DNA from: Microcoleaceae cyanobacterium UBA9251
Lineage (GTDB): Bacteria; Cyanobacteriota; Cyanobacteriia; Cyanobacteriales; Microcoleaceae
Direction of reading: 5' to 3'
DNA length: 14,557 nt
NCBI GenBank assembly: GCA_003542015.1
Contig: DPLL01000144.1
Coordinates: 216 to 14,772 of the forward strand
Each line of letters opens with the position of its first letter. Position 1 is the first letter of the stretch. The position numbers were made by a program, and so were the translations under genes. Of this stretch, positions 5,863-11,583 are shown in pieces. Below the pieces are notes generated by a model that was not told the origin of the DNA, did no database searches, and saw nothing but the letters and a program-made list of their open reading frames with translations.

Positions 5863-7059
5863 TCAAGAGTTCTTTGGCAGGGGTCGAATTACAACCACCG
5901 GTGTTCGCTCATCTGCATTCCCTGCGGGGTTGCTACGCAAGGCTTGCTCTAAAAATGTTACCGATAAATCGGAGGTCGCTGCTAATATCTTAACTGCTTT
6001 CAAGTCATTAGCGTCTACGATCGCCGCTGCAAGTCCGGTTTCTCGTTGAATTTCTTCTACAACTTGCTGAGGATTGTCCGGCCCCAGCACAATAAATTGG
6101 TCAAAAGGAGGCAGAGTCCCGGTAACGTCGTCAATCAGCCTGGCTTGTTCCCCTGCTAGCTGGTAGAAGACTCCCGGTTTACCGAATACTTTCGCCACAG
6201 CGCCGATCGCAAATGCTGCAACTACGCGCCAAGGCCCCACTACATCAACCAAAGTCTGCATCCCGCAGGCTGTAGCCAAACTCGACATGGGCAAGAAAAA
6301 CAAACAGACTCGCTTAGCCGCCCATCCGGGTTTGACTTCGCTGGGATGGCGGTAACGTCCCTGCATCAAAGCCAAGGGAGTCTCTGCTAGGGCGACAATA
6401 TCACCTTTCTGGGCGCGGGGTAGCACGTAACGCTTGACAATTTCGACGGGATGGTCCAATTCCGTCAGTATGTGGGTACGAATCGGCAAAACTTCTGCAA
6501 CTCCGACATTGCGGGCATTTGGTACTGTCTCGGAGTTGGGAAATTGCAGCGGTACTACTACGTGGCGGACTTTTGGGATGCGGCCGCCGGGGCCGTAGGT
6601 GACATAATTTACTTGCACCCAAGCTGACTGCAATTTGCTTAAATCTTGCCCATGAATCTCTACAGAGACTTTGATTTTCGTGGTTTTTTGGGCTTTGACG
6701 ATGTAGCCGAACCAGTAATCGTCGGCTCTAGCTGATGCGTCGTTGTGGCAAGGAATTACCTTGGTTTTGGAAGTAACATCATCTAAACTTCCATCTGACA
6801 GCAGTTTCACTCCAGCGCGCACGGACGGTAACATAATCTCAAACCGCTTTGTCAGGTTGCGGAACTCCATTTCCCCCACCAAAAGGTAGTGGTTGGGTTC
6901 GTTTATGGCTAAGTGCCATTCTCCGGCTGTGAGTTCTAGTTTATTGCCACGGGGAAGCAGGCGATAGTTCAACTCCAGGCCCAACCCGCCTAAAGCCAGC
7001 AGCGAACCTGCTGCTGCGATTCCTGTTGCTAAAGTTTCAATCACTCTAATCACCGCCAA
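5863..7059 (-). CDS. Membrane-anchored CofE-like (F420-0:gamma-glutamyl ligase family) protein
   Basis: The protein has 398 residues. A hydrophobic helix at about 11-29 (ATGIAAAGSLLALGGLGLEL) is followed by a beta-rich domain at about 40-180. Residues about 186-395 resemble the F420-0:gamma-glutamyl ligase (CofE) fold: VLPIRTHILTELDH (190-203), QKGDIVALAETPLALMQGR (217-235), VFGKPGVFYQLAGEQARLID (291-310) and PPFDQFIVLGPDNPQQVVEE (317-336). In CofE these regions bind GTP, metal and F420. Most cyanobacteria are not known to make F420, so the substrate is uncertain. The start is unsettled: the frame opens at TTG 7059, with in-frame GTG codons at 7053 and 7044, and none has a good Shine-Dalgarno. 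Confidence 0.75.
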   Translation of the reverse strand: MAVIRVIETLATGIAAAGSLLALGGLGLELNYRLLPRGNKLELTAGEWHLAINEPNHYLLVGEMEFRNLTKRFEIMLPSVRAGVKLLSDGSLDDVTSKTKVIPCHNDASARADDYWFGYIVKAQKTTKIKVSVEIHGQDLSKLQSAWVQVNYVTYGPGGRIPKVRHVVVPLQFPNSETVPNARNVGVAEVLPIRTHILTELDHPVEIVKRYVLPRAQKGDIVALAETPLALMQGRYRHPSEVKPGWAAKRVCLFFLPMSSLATACGMQTLVDVVGPWRVVAAFAIGAVAKVFGKPGVFYQLAGEQARLIDDVTGTLPPFDQFIVLGPDNPQQVVEEIQRETGLAAAIVDANDLKAVKILAATSDLSVTFLEQALRSNPAGNADERTPVVVIRPLPKNS

Positions 7060-7162
7060 TAATAATTTCTGTTTACTTTAGTCGATCTCTGTCACTTCGA
7101 TCGCCAATCCGGTAGTAATTTGAGGTTGTGGGCGTTGTTGGGTGTCTGTGGCGGGGTTGGGG

Positions 7163-7212
7163 ATGGGATGTGCGATCGGTAGAAGTGATTGAAGCGCGAT
7201 CGCACATCCCAT
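7163..7212. terminator. 16-bp perfect inverted repeat after the PstS-like gene
   Basis: ATGGGATGTGCGATCG (7163-7178) and CGATCGCACATCCCAT (7197-7212) are exact reverse complements with an 18-nt loop. The right arm overlaps a HIP1 octamer. It lies 40 nt beyond the PstS-like gene's stop and would form a very stable hairpin. No U-tract follows, so it is either a non-canonical terminator or a dispersed palindromic repeat. Confidence 0.5.
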
Positions 7213-7251
7213 GCACGTAAAGTCTCCTGCCGCCGTGTCAAGAAAGTTTTC

Positions 7252-8232
7252 TTAGCGAATTCTGACAAATCCCGCCTTTTGAATCATTTCCTGACCCTGT
7301 TCTGTTAGCAGTAAATTGGCATAAGCTTCTCCGGCTTGTTGGTCAACTTGATTGTTCTTTTTAACAACTACAAACAATCGCCGAGTTAAGGGATATTCTC
7401 CGCTTGAAAAAGCTTCTGTGTTCACTTCATTACGCTTATTCTGGCACTCAGACAGCGGCACAAAAGGTAGTTTATAAGGTGGAATTAGTTGATTCAATTT
7501 CCGACCGATCGGTAATGTTTTGATTTGACATTGCGATACCAATAATGGAGCAGAAGCTTCAAATATTCCCCCTGGATCGGCGGCAACTTTACGAATAGCA
7601 TCGGTAGGGGTTGATACTATTTCAAGATTGTTTCCTTGATCGCCTTGTATGGCGTAACGCTTAATTCTTAAATCAGGGCCACCAAATTGATTCCAATTGG
7701 TTATTTTACCTGCATAAATATCATCTCTTTGCTGTATTGTCAGGCCTGGAATATTTAAGCTTGGGTGAACTGCGATCGCTCTCCCATCAATGGCTACTGG
7801 AACTTCTACTAAACTAAAGCCTCGTTGTTTTGCTTGTTCGTATTCCCGATCTTCAACTGGGCGAGAAGCATGAGAAAAAGACAATTGATTGTCTAATAAC
7901 ATACGGATACCTGAACCCGTATTAGGCATACCTTCATTCCCTTGAGTGTAGCGCAGTTTAAATTGAGGCCAAACGGTTTGAATTGCTGGATCTAAATCGC
8001 GTCTAATTGTGGCCCAAGTCGTGCTACCACCATAACTAAATAGTCCGTTTGGGACGTTTTTGACTTGAGTAAAATTTTTACCGTTAGATCGATCGGTTTG
8101 ATTGGTTGAAGTCTCTGTTTTGGAAGCAGAATTACTGGTGAACCACCAAGAAAACAAGCCGATTAAGCCACTGGTAATTATGAGGGCTAAAACTAGAGAT
8201 GCTGTTTCGTTTTTTTGAGTCATAACTGACAT
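7252..8232 (-). CDS. PstS-like phosphate ABC transporter substrate-binding protein, membrane anchored
   Basis: This is a 326-aa periplasmic-binding-protein-fold protein of the PstS type. A single N-terminal hydrophobic helix (about 11-31, ASLVLALIITSGLIGLFSWWF) is followed by a Ser/Thr/Asn-rich linker, then the binding domain. The domain shows a YGGSTTW motif (67-73), GSGIRMLLDNQLSFSHASRP (106-125) and the PstS-type block IDGRAIAVHPSLNIPGL (148-164), with DDIYAGKITNWNQFGG at 170-185. No lipobox cysteine follows the hydrophobic helix, so it is probably held by an uncleaved anchor. It starts at ATG 8232, or at ATG 8223 (MTQKNE), and neither has a clear Shine-Dalgarno. No pstC, pstA or pstB lies nearby. 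The ligand is inferred from the family, and a sensing or scavenging role is possible. Confidence 0.85.
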   Translation of the reverse strand: MSVMTQKNETASLVLALIITSGLIGLFSWWFTSNSASKTETSTNQTDRSNGKNFTQVKNVPNGLFSYGGSTTWATIRRDLDPAIQTVWPQFKLRYTQGNEGMPNTGSGIRMLLDNQLSFSHASRPVEDREYEQAKQRGFSLVEVPVAIDGRAIAVHPSLNIPGLTIQQRDDIYAGKITNWNQFGGPDLRIKRYAIQGDQGNNLEIVSTPTDAIRKVAADPGGIFEASAPLLVSQCQIKTLPIGRKLNQLIPPYKLPFVPLSECQNKRNEVNTEAFSSGEYPLTRRLFVVVKKNNQVDQQAGEAYANLLLTEQGQEMIQKAGFVRIR

Positions 8233-8326
8233 TCGTGAATTAATCGATAGAAAGGAAGCACTGGTTAAAGATGGCTGGTCGATCGCGCATAGATTTTTCG
8301 GATTACTTTCACGAGATGGCGGAAAA

Positions 8327-8353
8327 TTCGGGTAGAGTTGATGGCTACCCGAA
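8327..8353 (-). terminator. Rho-independent-type terminator of the DUF4351/Rpn-like gene
   Basis: TTCGGGTAG (8327-8335) and CTACCCGAA (8345-8353) form a 9-bp perfect stem with a 9-nt loop, 19 nt after the stop at 8372. On the minus strand the stem runs into a short T-run (GAATTTTCC), which fits a modest intrinsic terminator. Confidence 0.55.
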
Positions 8354-8371
8354 CAAATCTTACCCCGGTTT

Positions 8372-9448
8372 TTATCCCAACCTTGCTCTCAATTCATCTG
8401 CGGACAACTGAGGCAATTGTTCTACAAACAATGTCAATTCATCCACAGGTAATTTTAGTAAATTTGTAAGGGCTGTAGGCAGAATATCGCCCAACTCACT
8501 TTGGCGCATTTTCAAGACATTTTCTGCCAATAATCTGACCGCTTGTTGTCTTCCTGCTTCATCGACTGTCAGCATTGATATTGCCAGCAACAGCACCGTA
8601 AAATCCGCAGCGGAAAAGTTTGATATTGGAGATAAAAAAGCAGTCATTTTTGAGTTAATTTCTCCAAATCGTACTTGCAGAAAATTTTCTAAAATTAAGC
8701 GCTGTTGTGCTTGTCTGCCTTGTTCTAGTCCTTGTTGCTGTGCTGCTTGTATTTGTTGTTGAAAAAGTGGTGCAATGGCCATAATTAACTCCCGCTCTTC
8801 TGGCTCTGATTCTTCTTGAGTTTCGACTACCAAATGTGATTGTAGGCGATACAATAATTCTAGCGCGATAATCCGTAACGGATCGTCCGTTGCTAAACTG
8901 CTCAATTGGGCGATCGCCCGTTGCTGCACTTTCCCTTTCCCCAAAATCCTCAACCACAGGGTTTCGGGAGTTTCTGGCAATTGGTGAATCACCACGATCG
9001 CCGATTTCAAATGTTCCCCCAAAAAATAAATTCCCTGGGGCCAGCTTTCAGCCTCTGGTGTCGCGTGAAACCCGCCTAACAAAGCTTCTGACGCTGTGGG
9101 AGTCAAAATCCACAATTTCGGCAATTGAGCGTCATCATAGCGAGTATTTTCTCTTCTAGCTTGCCGCTCTAATTCACCTCGCACATCCAATAACTTACCC
9201 AGACAGCTACAAATTTCGCTGAAACTTACCGGATTGCGAAACGGTTCAAAGATTGCAGTTGCGCTTGCCATTCTTCCCAAAACTCCCAAAGTTTCTAAGT
9301 ATTTTGGGGTGAGGGTAGTTGGAGTGAAGTAAACATCGATTTCGCGCACTTCTGAAGTGACATAGCGACCAATATTAACTGTTCCGATTGGAGACAGAAG
9401 TTCTTCCAGATATTCTTTGGCAAAGCGATCGTGAATGAATCGCGTCAT
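8372..9448 (-). CDS. Cyanobacterial DUF4351/Rpn-like protein (PD-(D/E)XK-related)
   Basis: This 358-aa soluble protein belongs to a multicopy cyanobacterial family often labelled DUF4351 or Rpn/transposase-like. The N-terminal MTRFIHDRFAKEYLEELLSP (1-20) and EVREIDVYFTP (33-43) correspond to the start of a PD-(D/E)XK nuclease-like fold. Further family blocks are IFEPFRNPVSFSEIC (66-80), LPKLWILTPTASEALLGGF (109-127) and PETLWLRILGKGKVQQRAI (161-179). The C-terminal third is helical and Gln-rich (QQQGLEQGRQAQQRLILENF, 237-256), followed by VRFGEI and a Leu-rich tail ending in LSADELRARLG. It starts at ATG 9448 without a visible Shine-Dalgarno. Nuclease activity is not established for this branch. 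It stands alone with its own terminator. Confidence 0.8.
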   Translation of the reverse strand: MTRFIHDRFAKEYLEELLSPIGTVNIGRYVTSEVREIDVYFTPTTLTPKYLETLGVLGRMASATAIFEPFRNPVSFSEICSCLGKLLDVRGELERQARRENTRYDDAQLPKLWILTPTASEALLGGFHATPEAESWPQGIYFLGEHLKSAIVVIHQLPETPETLWLRILGKGKVQQRAIAQLSSLATDDPLRIIALELLYRLQSHLVVETQEESEPEERELIMAIAPLFQQQIQAAQQQGLEQGRQAQQRLILENFLQVRFGEINSKMTAFLSPISNFSAADFTVLLLAISMLTVDEAGRQQAVRLLAENVLKMRQSELGDILPTALTNLLKLPVDELTLFVEQLPQLSADELRARLG

Positions 9449-9555
9449 AAAAATTTAGTTGGATATTTACTGATTTAATTTTATCACATTATTTTGATAT
9501 TTAAGCTGTTTTATATGACAAAAAGTAGACAAATATAAAACAGTAAAACACCCCT

Positions 9556-9584
9556 AAACCAGACTTATTAAAAGAGTCTGGTTT
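9556..9584. terminator. Hairpin AAACCAGACT/AGTCTGGTTT
   Basis: A perfect 10-bp stem with a 9-nt loop lies between the start of the DUF4351-like gene and the end of the SIMPL gene. It could end the SIMPL transcript, 144 nt after the stop, although the U-tract (GTTTTA) is displaced. Because the arms begin and end in A/T triplets it could work on either strand. Confidence 0.4.
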
Positions 9585-9590
9585 CTCACA

Positions 9591-9690
9591 TATAGCAGTT
9601 CTCAATAAGCGAGGTATGGCCTATGCCCTATGCCCTATGCCCTATGCCCTATATCAAGCGTGCACCGCACTGTTACTGAGAAAGGCTATA
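9591..9690. repeat. Hairpin element A with TGCCCTA heptamer array
   Basis: Imperfect terminal inverted repeats TATAGCAGTTCTCA (9591-9604) and TGAGAAAGGCTATA (9677-9690) match at 12 of 14 positions. The interior holds four exact TGCCCTA heptamers (9624-9651), preceded by TGGCCTA. The left end is 23/26 identical, with one indel, to 10691-10717. It lies 38 nt downstream of the SIMPL stop. Confidence 0.65.
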
Positions 9691-9727
9691 TATCGCATTT
9701 TAGGTTCAATTAGAATGCAGCCCGCAA

Positions 9728-10471
9728 TCAATAACTAATTTGCAAAGTCACCGATGCTTCAATCTGCTGTTCCCCTCCCACCACCGGCGTTGTAGCATCA
9801 GCAGCAGAAGCAGCGCGAGTGGCAAATTGCCGGTACACAGGAGGTGGCGCAGAAGCACCGTTGACTTGAATACTAAGAATTTCTCCCCCCTTGAGATTCA
9901 GGGCGCTCAAGACTGCATCTGCTTGCGATTGAGCGTCTTGGGTTGCTTTTTTGAGTGCTTGCTTTCGAGCAGATTCGATCGCACTTTCGGCGGCCACAAA
10001 ACTCACACCATCAATGCGTGTGGCCCCCGCTTTCACCGCATCATCGAGCAAAGTGCCGGCAGATTGAGTATTAATGCGAAAAGTAACTGTATTCGTCCCA
10101 ATATATCCTGTAAGCTGCCGCTGCTGGTTATTTTCGTAGCTATAGGTGGGATTGAGACTAATACCCGAAGTTTCGAGTTTTTCGACTGGGCGCGATCGCA
10201 GCAACTCTACCACAGCGGACGATCGCCTCGCCACTTCCTGCTGCACTGCGGCCGCCGTTTTTCCCTGCACCTCAACTCCCAGGCGCACTTGAGTCTGGGT
10301 TGTGGGAATTACTTCTATCCCGCGCCCAGTAACTGTCAGCGTTCTCAGCCGCTGTTCTTGAGCCGCCGCCGGGCCTGGTCCCACAAAACTAACGAGAGTT
10401 AAGGTTAAACATAAAGCTGCGATCAGACTGCGGAAATTAATGCGATCGGGCGATCGTAAAATTGAATTCAT
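9728..10471 (-). CDS. Secreted SIMPL-domain (DUF541) protein
   Basis: This 247-aa protein is predicted to be exported. A signal peptide runs from about residue 1 to 36 (hydrophobic core LIAALCLTLTLVSFV, then GPGPAAAQ). The SIMPL/DUF541 domain follows: LRTLTVTGRGIEVIPTTQTQ, QVRLGVEVQGKTAAAVQQEV, a segment with TSGISLNPTYSYE and GYIGTNTVTFRI, then the central ATRIDGVSFVAAESAIESAR and the C-terminal QIEASVTLQISY. Family members are periplasmic or outer-membrane-associated, and their function is poorly defined. The frame extends upstream to GTG 10543, but ATG 10471 is chosen because AGGAG lies 10 nt upstream and the signal peptide then begins normally. ATG 10489 overlaps that ribosome-binding site. 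It is divergent from the DUF1232 gene. Confidence 0.88.
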   Translation of the reverse strand: MNSILRSPDRINFRSLIAALCLTLTLVSFVGPGPAAAQEQRLRTLTVTGRGIEVIPTTQTQVRLGVEVQGKTAAAVQQEVARRSSAVVELLRSRPVEKLETSGISLNPTYSYENNQQRQLTGYIGTNTVTFRINTQSAGTLLDDAVKAGATRIDGVSFVAAESAIESARKQALKKATQDAQSQADAVLSALNLKGGEILSIQVNGASAPPPVYRQFATRAASAADATTPVVGGEQQIEASVTLQISY

Positions 10472-10567
10472 AAACTTGATTCTCCTCATATACAAGAGAT
10501 GGTATAATCTTATATTGCAACGGAAATTTTCAGATCTCCCCACGGTTACACTTTTAGCAACTTAAAT

Positions 10568-10672
10568 GGGGAATGGGGAATTGGGAATGGGGAATTGGGA
10601 ATGGGGAATTGGGAATGGGGAATTGGGAATGGGGCATTGGGAATTGGGCATTGGGAATTGGGCATTGGGAAT
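10568..10672. repeat. STRR array of 15 heptamers
   Basis: Fifteen uninterrupted 7-bp units are present, each one of GGGGAAT, TGGGAAT, GGGGCAT or TGGGCAT. Units 2-9 alternate GGGGAAT and TGGGAAT. From unit 10, (G/T)GGGCAT alternates with TGGGAAT, giving a higher-order 14-bp period. The array sits between the divergent SIMPL and DUF1232 genes, about 97 bp upstream of the SIMPL start. Confidence 0.95.
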
Positions 10673-10678
10673 TGATAT

Positions 10679-10797
10679 AAGAACAGTTAATATAGCGATT
10701 CTCAAGTAAGTGAGGTACAAGCCGATCAATGCCCTATGCCCTATGCCCTATGCCCTATCCGCTATCGTGCCTCATTGAACAAAGAACAGTTAATATA
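10679..10797. repeat. Element B: TGCCCTA array bracketed by 16-bp direct repeats
   Basis: AAGAACAGTTAATATA occurs exactly at 10679-10694 and 10782-10797, a spacing of 103 bp. Between the repeats lie a left end related to element A (10691-10717), four exact TGCCCTA units (10730-10757), and a short stem TGAGGTAC/GTGCCTCA. The right copy ends on the A of the DUF1232 start codon. The direct repeats look like a long target duplication or a tandem duplication scar. Confidence 0.75.
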
Positions 10798-11180
10798 TGC
10801 AATCGTTAAAACAACTTGCTAGGAAACTCAAAAAAGAAACTTACGCTATTTATTTAGCCAGTATTGACCCCAGAGTACCTTGGTATGCGAGAATGTTAGC
10901 TGGTGTTACCGTTGCCTATGCTTTCAGCCCGATCGATTTAATTCCCGATTTCATACCAATTCTCGGCTATTTGGACGATTTAATAATTGTGCCTTTGGGA
11001 ATTTGGCTAGTAATAAAAATGATTCCGCCAGAGGTTTTAGGCGAATGTCGAGAAAAAGCCGCCACAGAAAAAGAGCAAACTAAGCCTACAAGTCGAGCGG
11101 CTGCTGCTGTAATTGTGACAATCTGGTTGGGATTGGGAATATTAGCTGTAATTTGGCTGAAACGGATGTTTAAAAGTTAA
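10797..11180 (+). CDS. YkvA/DUF1232 family membrane protein
   Basis: This 127-aa protein has the family signature YARMLAGVTVAYAFSPIDLI (30-49) continuing into PDFIPILGYLDDLIIVP, which forms one or two membrane-associated helices. A charged middle (REKAATEKEQTKPTSR) precedes a C-terminal transmembrane helix at about 101-121. The molecular function of DUF1232 is unknown. The start is ATG 10797. No Shine-Dalgarno is visible, because the 15 bases before the ATG are one arm of a 16-bp direct repeat. It is read divergently from the SIMPL gene. The next gene, pcrA, lies 362 nt downstream with a MITE-like element between, so cotranscription is doubtful. Confidence 0.9.
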   Translation: MQSLKQLARKLKKETYAIYLASIDPRVPWYARMLAGVTVAYAFSPIDLIPDFIPILGYLDDLIIVPLGIWLVIKMIPPEVLGECREKAATEKEQTKPTSRAAAAVIVTIWLGLGILAVIWLKRMFKS

Positions 11181-11207
11181 AAAAATTAAGTTCTAGTTAT
11201 ACTGTAG

Positions 11208-11224
11208 GGTGCGTACCGCGCACC
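11208..11224. other. Short hairpin GGTGCG/CGCACC
   Basis: A 6-bp perfect stem with a 5-nt loop lies 28 nt after the DUF1232 stop and directly before MITE-like copy 2. No T-run follows, so a terminator role is weakly supported. Confidence 0.3.
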
Positions 11225-11430
11225 ATTGATTTCAACAACCAGGTTCAACGTAGTATGGGTCTTCTGTCTGAGTCACAATTCTCTCGATCCCCCCTAGCCC
11301 CCCTTAAAAAGGGGAGTAGGGGGTGGGACAAGAGCGTTCAAAGTCCCCCTTCTTAAGGGGGATTTAGGGGGATCGAGACTTCGATACAAACGAGAGAAAC
11401 AGAGGGCTTAAGTTTTAATTTGACACCAAC
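11225..11430 (-). mobile_element. MITE-like element, copy 2 (about 206 bp, inverted relative to copy 1)
   Basis: The right end, TTTGACACCAA (11419-11429), matches the terminus of copy 1 at 3065-3260. The left end, ATTGATTTCAAC (11225-11236), matches ATTGGTGTCAAC at 10 of 12 positions, so this terminus has decayed. Blocks 11341-11379 (39 bp) and 11285-11303 (19 bp) are exact reverse complements of blocks in copy 1. No gene is visible in it. With the flanking short hairpin it fills most of the 362-nt gap before pcrA. Confidence 0.7.
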
Positions 11431-11506
11431 ACACTGCGAACCTTACCCTTAAAAAAATTCTGATATTCCACGCCGAAGTATCATCCTCCATTTAAACAAT
11501 TAAACT

Positions 11507-11583
11507 GATGGATTCGACAAGCTCACCACAAGGTTTTTAGCTATGACTCAAACTACCGATGGATTCGACAAGCTCACCACAAG
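11507..11583 (+). repeat. 26-bp direct repeat straddling the pcrA start codon
   Basis: The 26 bp at 11507-11532 are repeated exactly at 11558-11583, a period of 51 bp (17 codons). The core is GGATTCGACAAGCTCACCAC. The first copy is in the leader, and its edge supplies the AAGG that serves as Shine-Dalgarno. The second encodes residues 6-14 of PcrA (DGFDKLTTS). An in-frame TAA at 11501 keeps the first copy outside the PcrA frame. Confidence 0.9.
11508..11540 (+). other. Possible 10-codon upstream ORF of pcrA
   Basis: ATG at 11508 opens a frame (MDSTSSPQGF) that ends at TAG 11538-11540, 2 nt before the pcrA ATG. It exists because of the direct repeat, and no strong ribosome-binding site precedes it. 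Translation is speculative, although the position would allow coupling. Confidence 0.2.

Noticed and set aside
8233..8275. Possible Pho box upstream of the PstS-like gene (CTTTAACCA)
   Set aside because: Only one degenerate half-site is visible. A Pho box needs tandem 8-bp repeats with 3-bp spacers, which are absent.
8271..8411. 46-codon plus-strand ORF (MAGRSRIDFSDYF...) with AAGGAAG upstream
   Set aside because: It overlaps the terminator hairpin and the 3' end of the DUF4351-like gene in antisense. The Shine-Dalgarno is about 13 nt away, too far to be convincing, and the product is not recognisable.
9624..9651. CRISPR-like array of TGCCCTA repeats
   Set aside because: The units are contiguous 7-bp tandem repeats without spacers, so this is an STRR and not a CRISPR array.
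9740..10402. 220-codon plus-strand frame opposite the SIMPL gene
   Set aside because: It is a shadow frame, Cys/His/Arg-rich with no domain, and the opposite strand encodes a clear SIMPL protein with signal peptide and ribosome-binding site.
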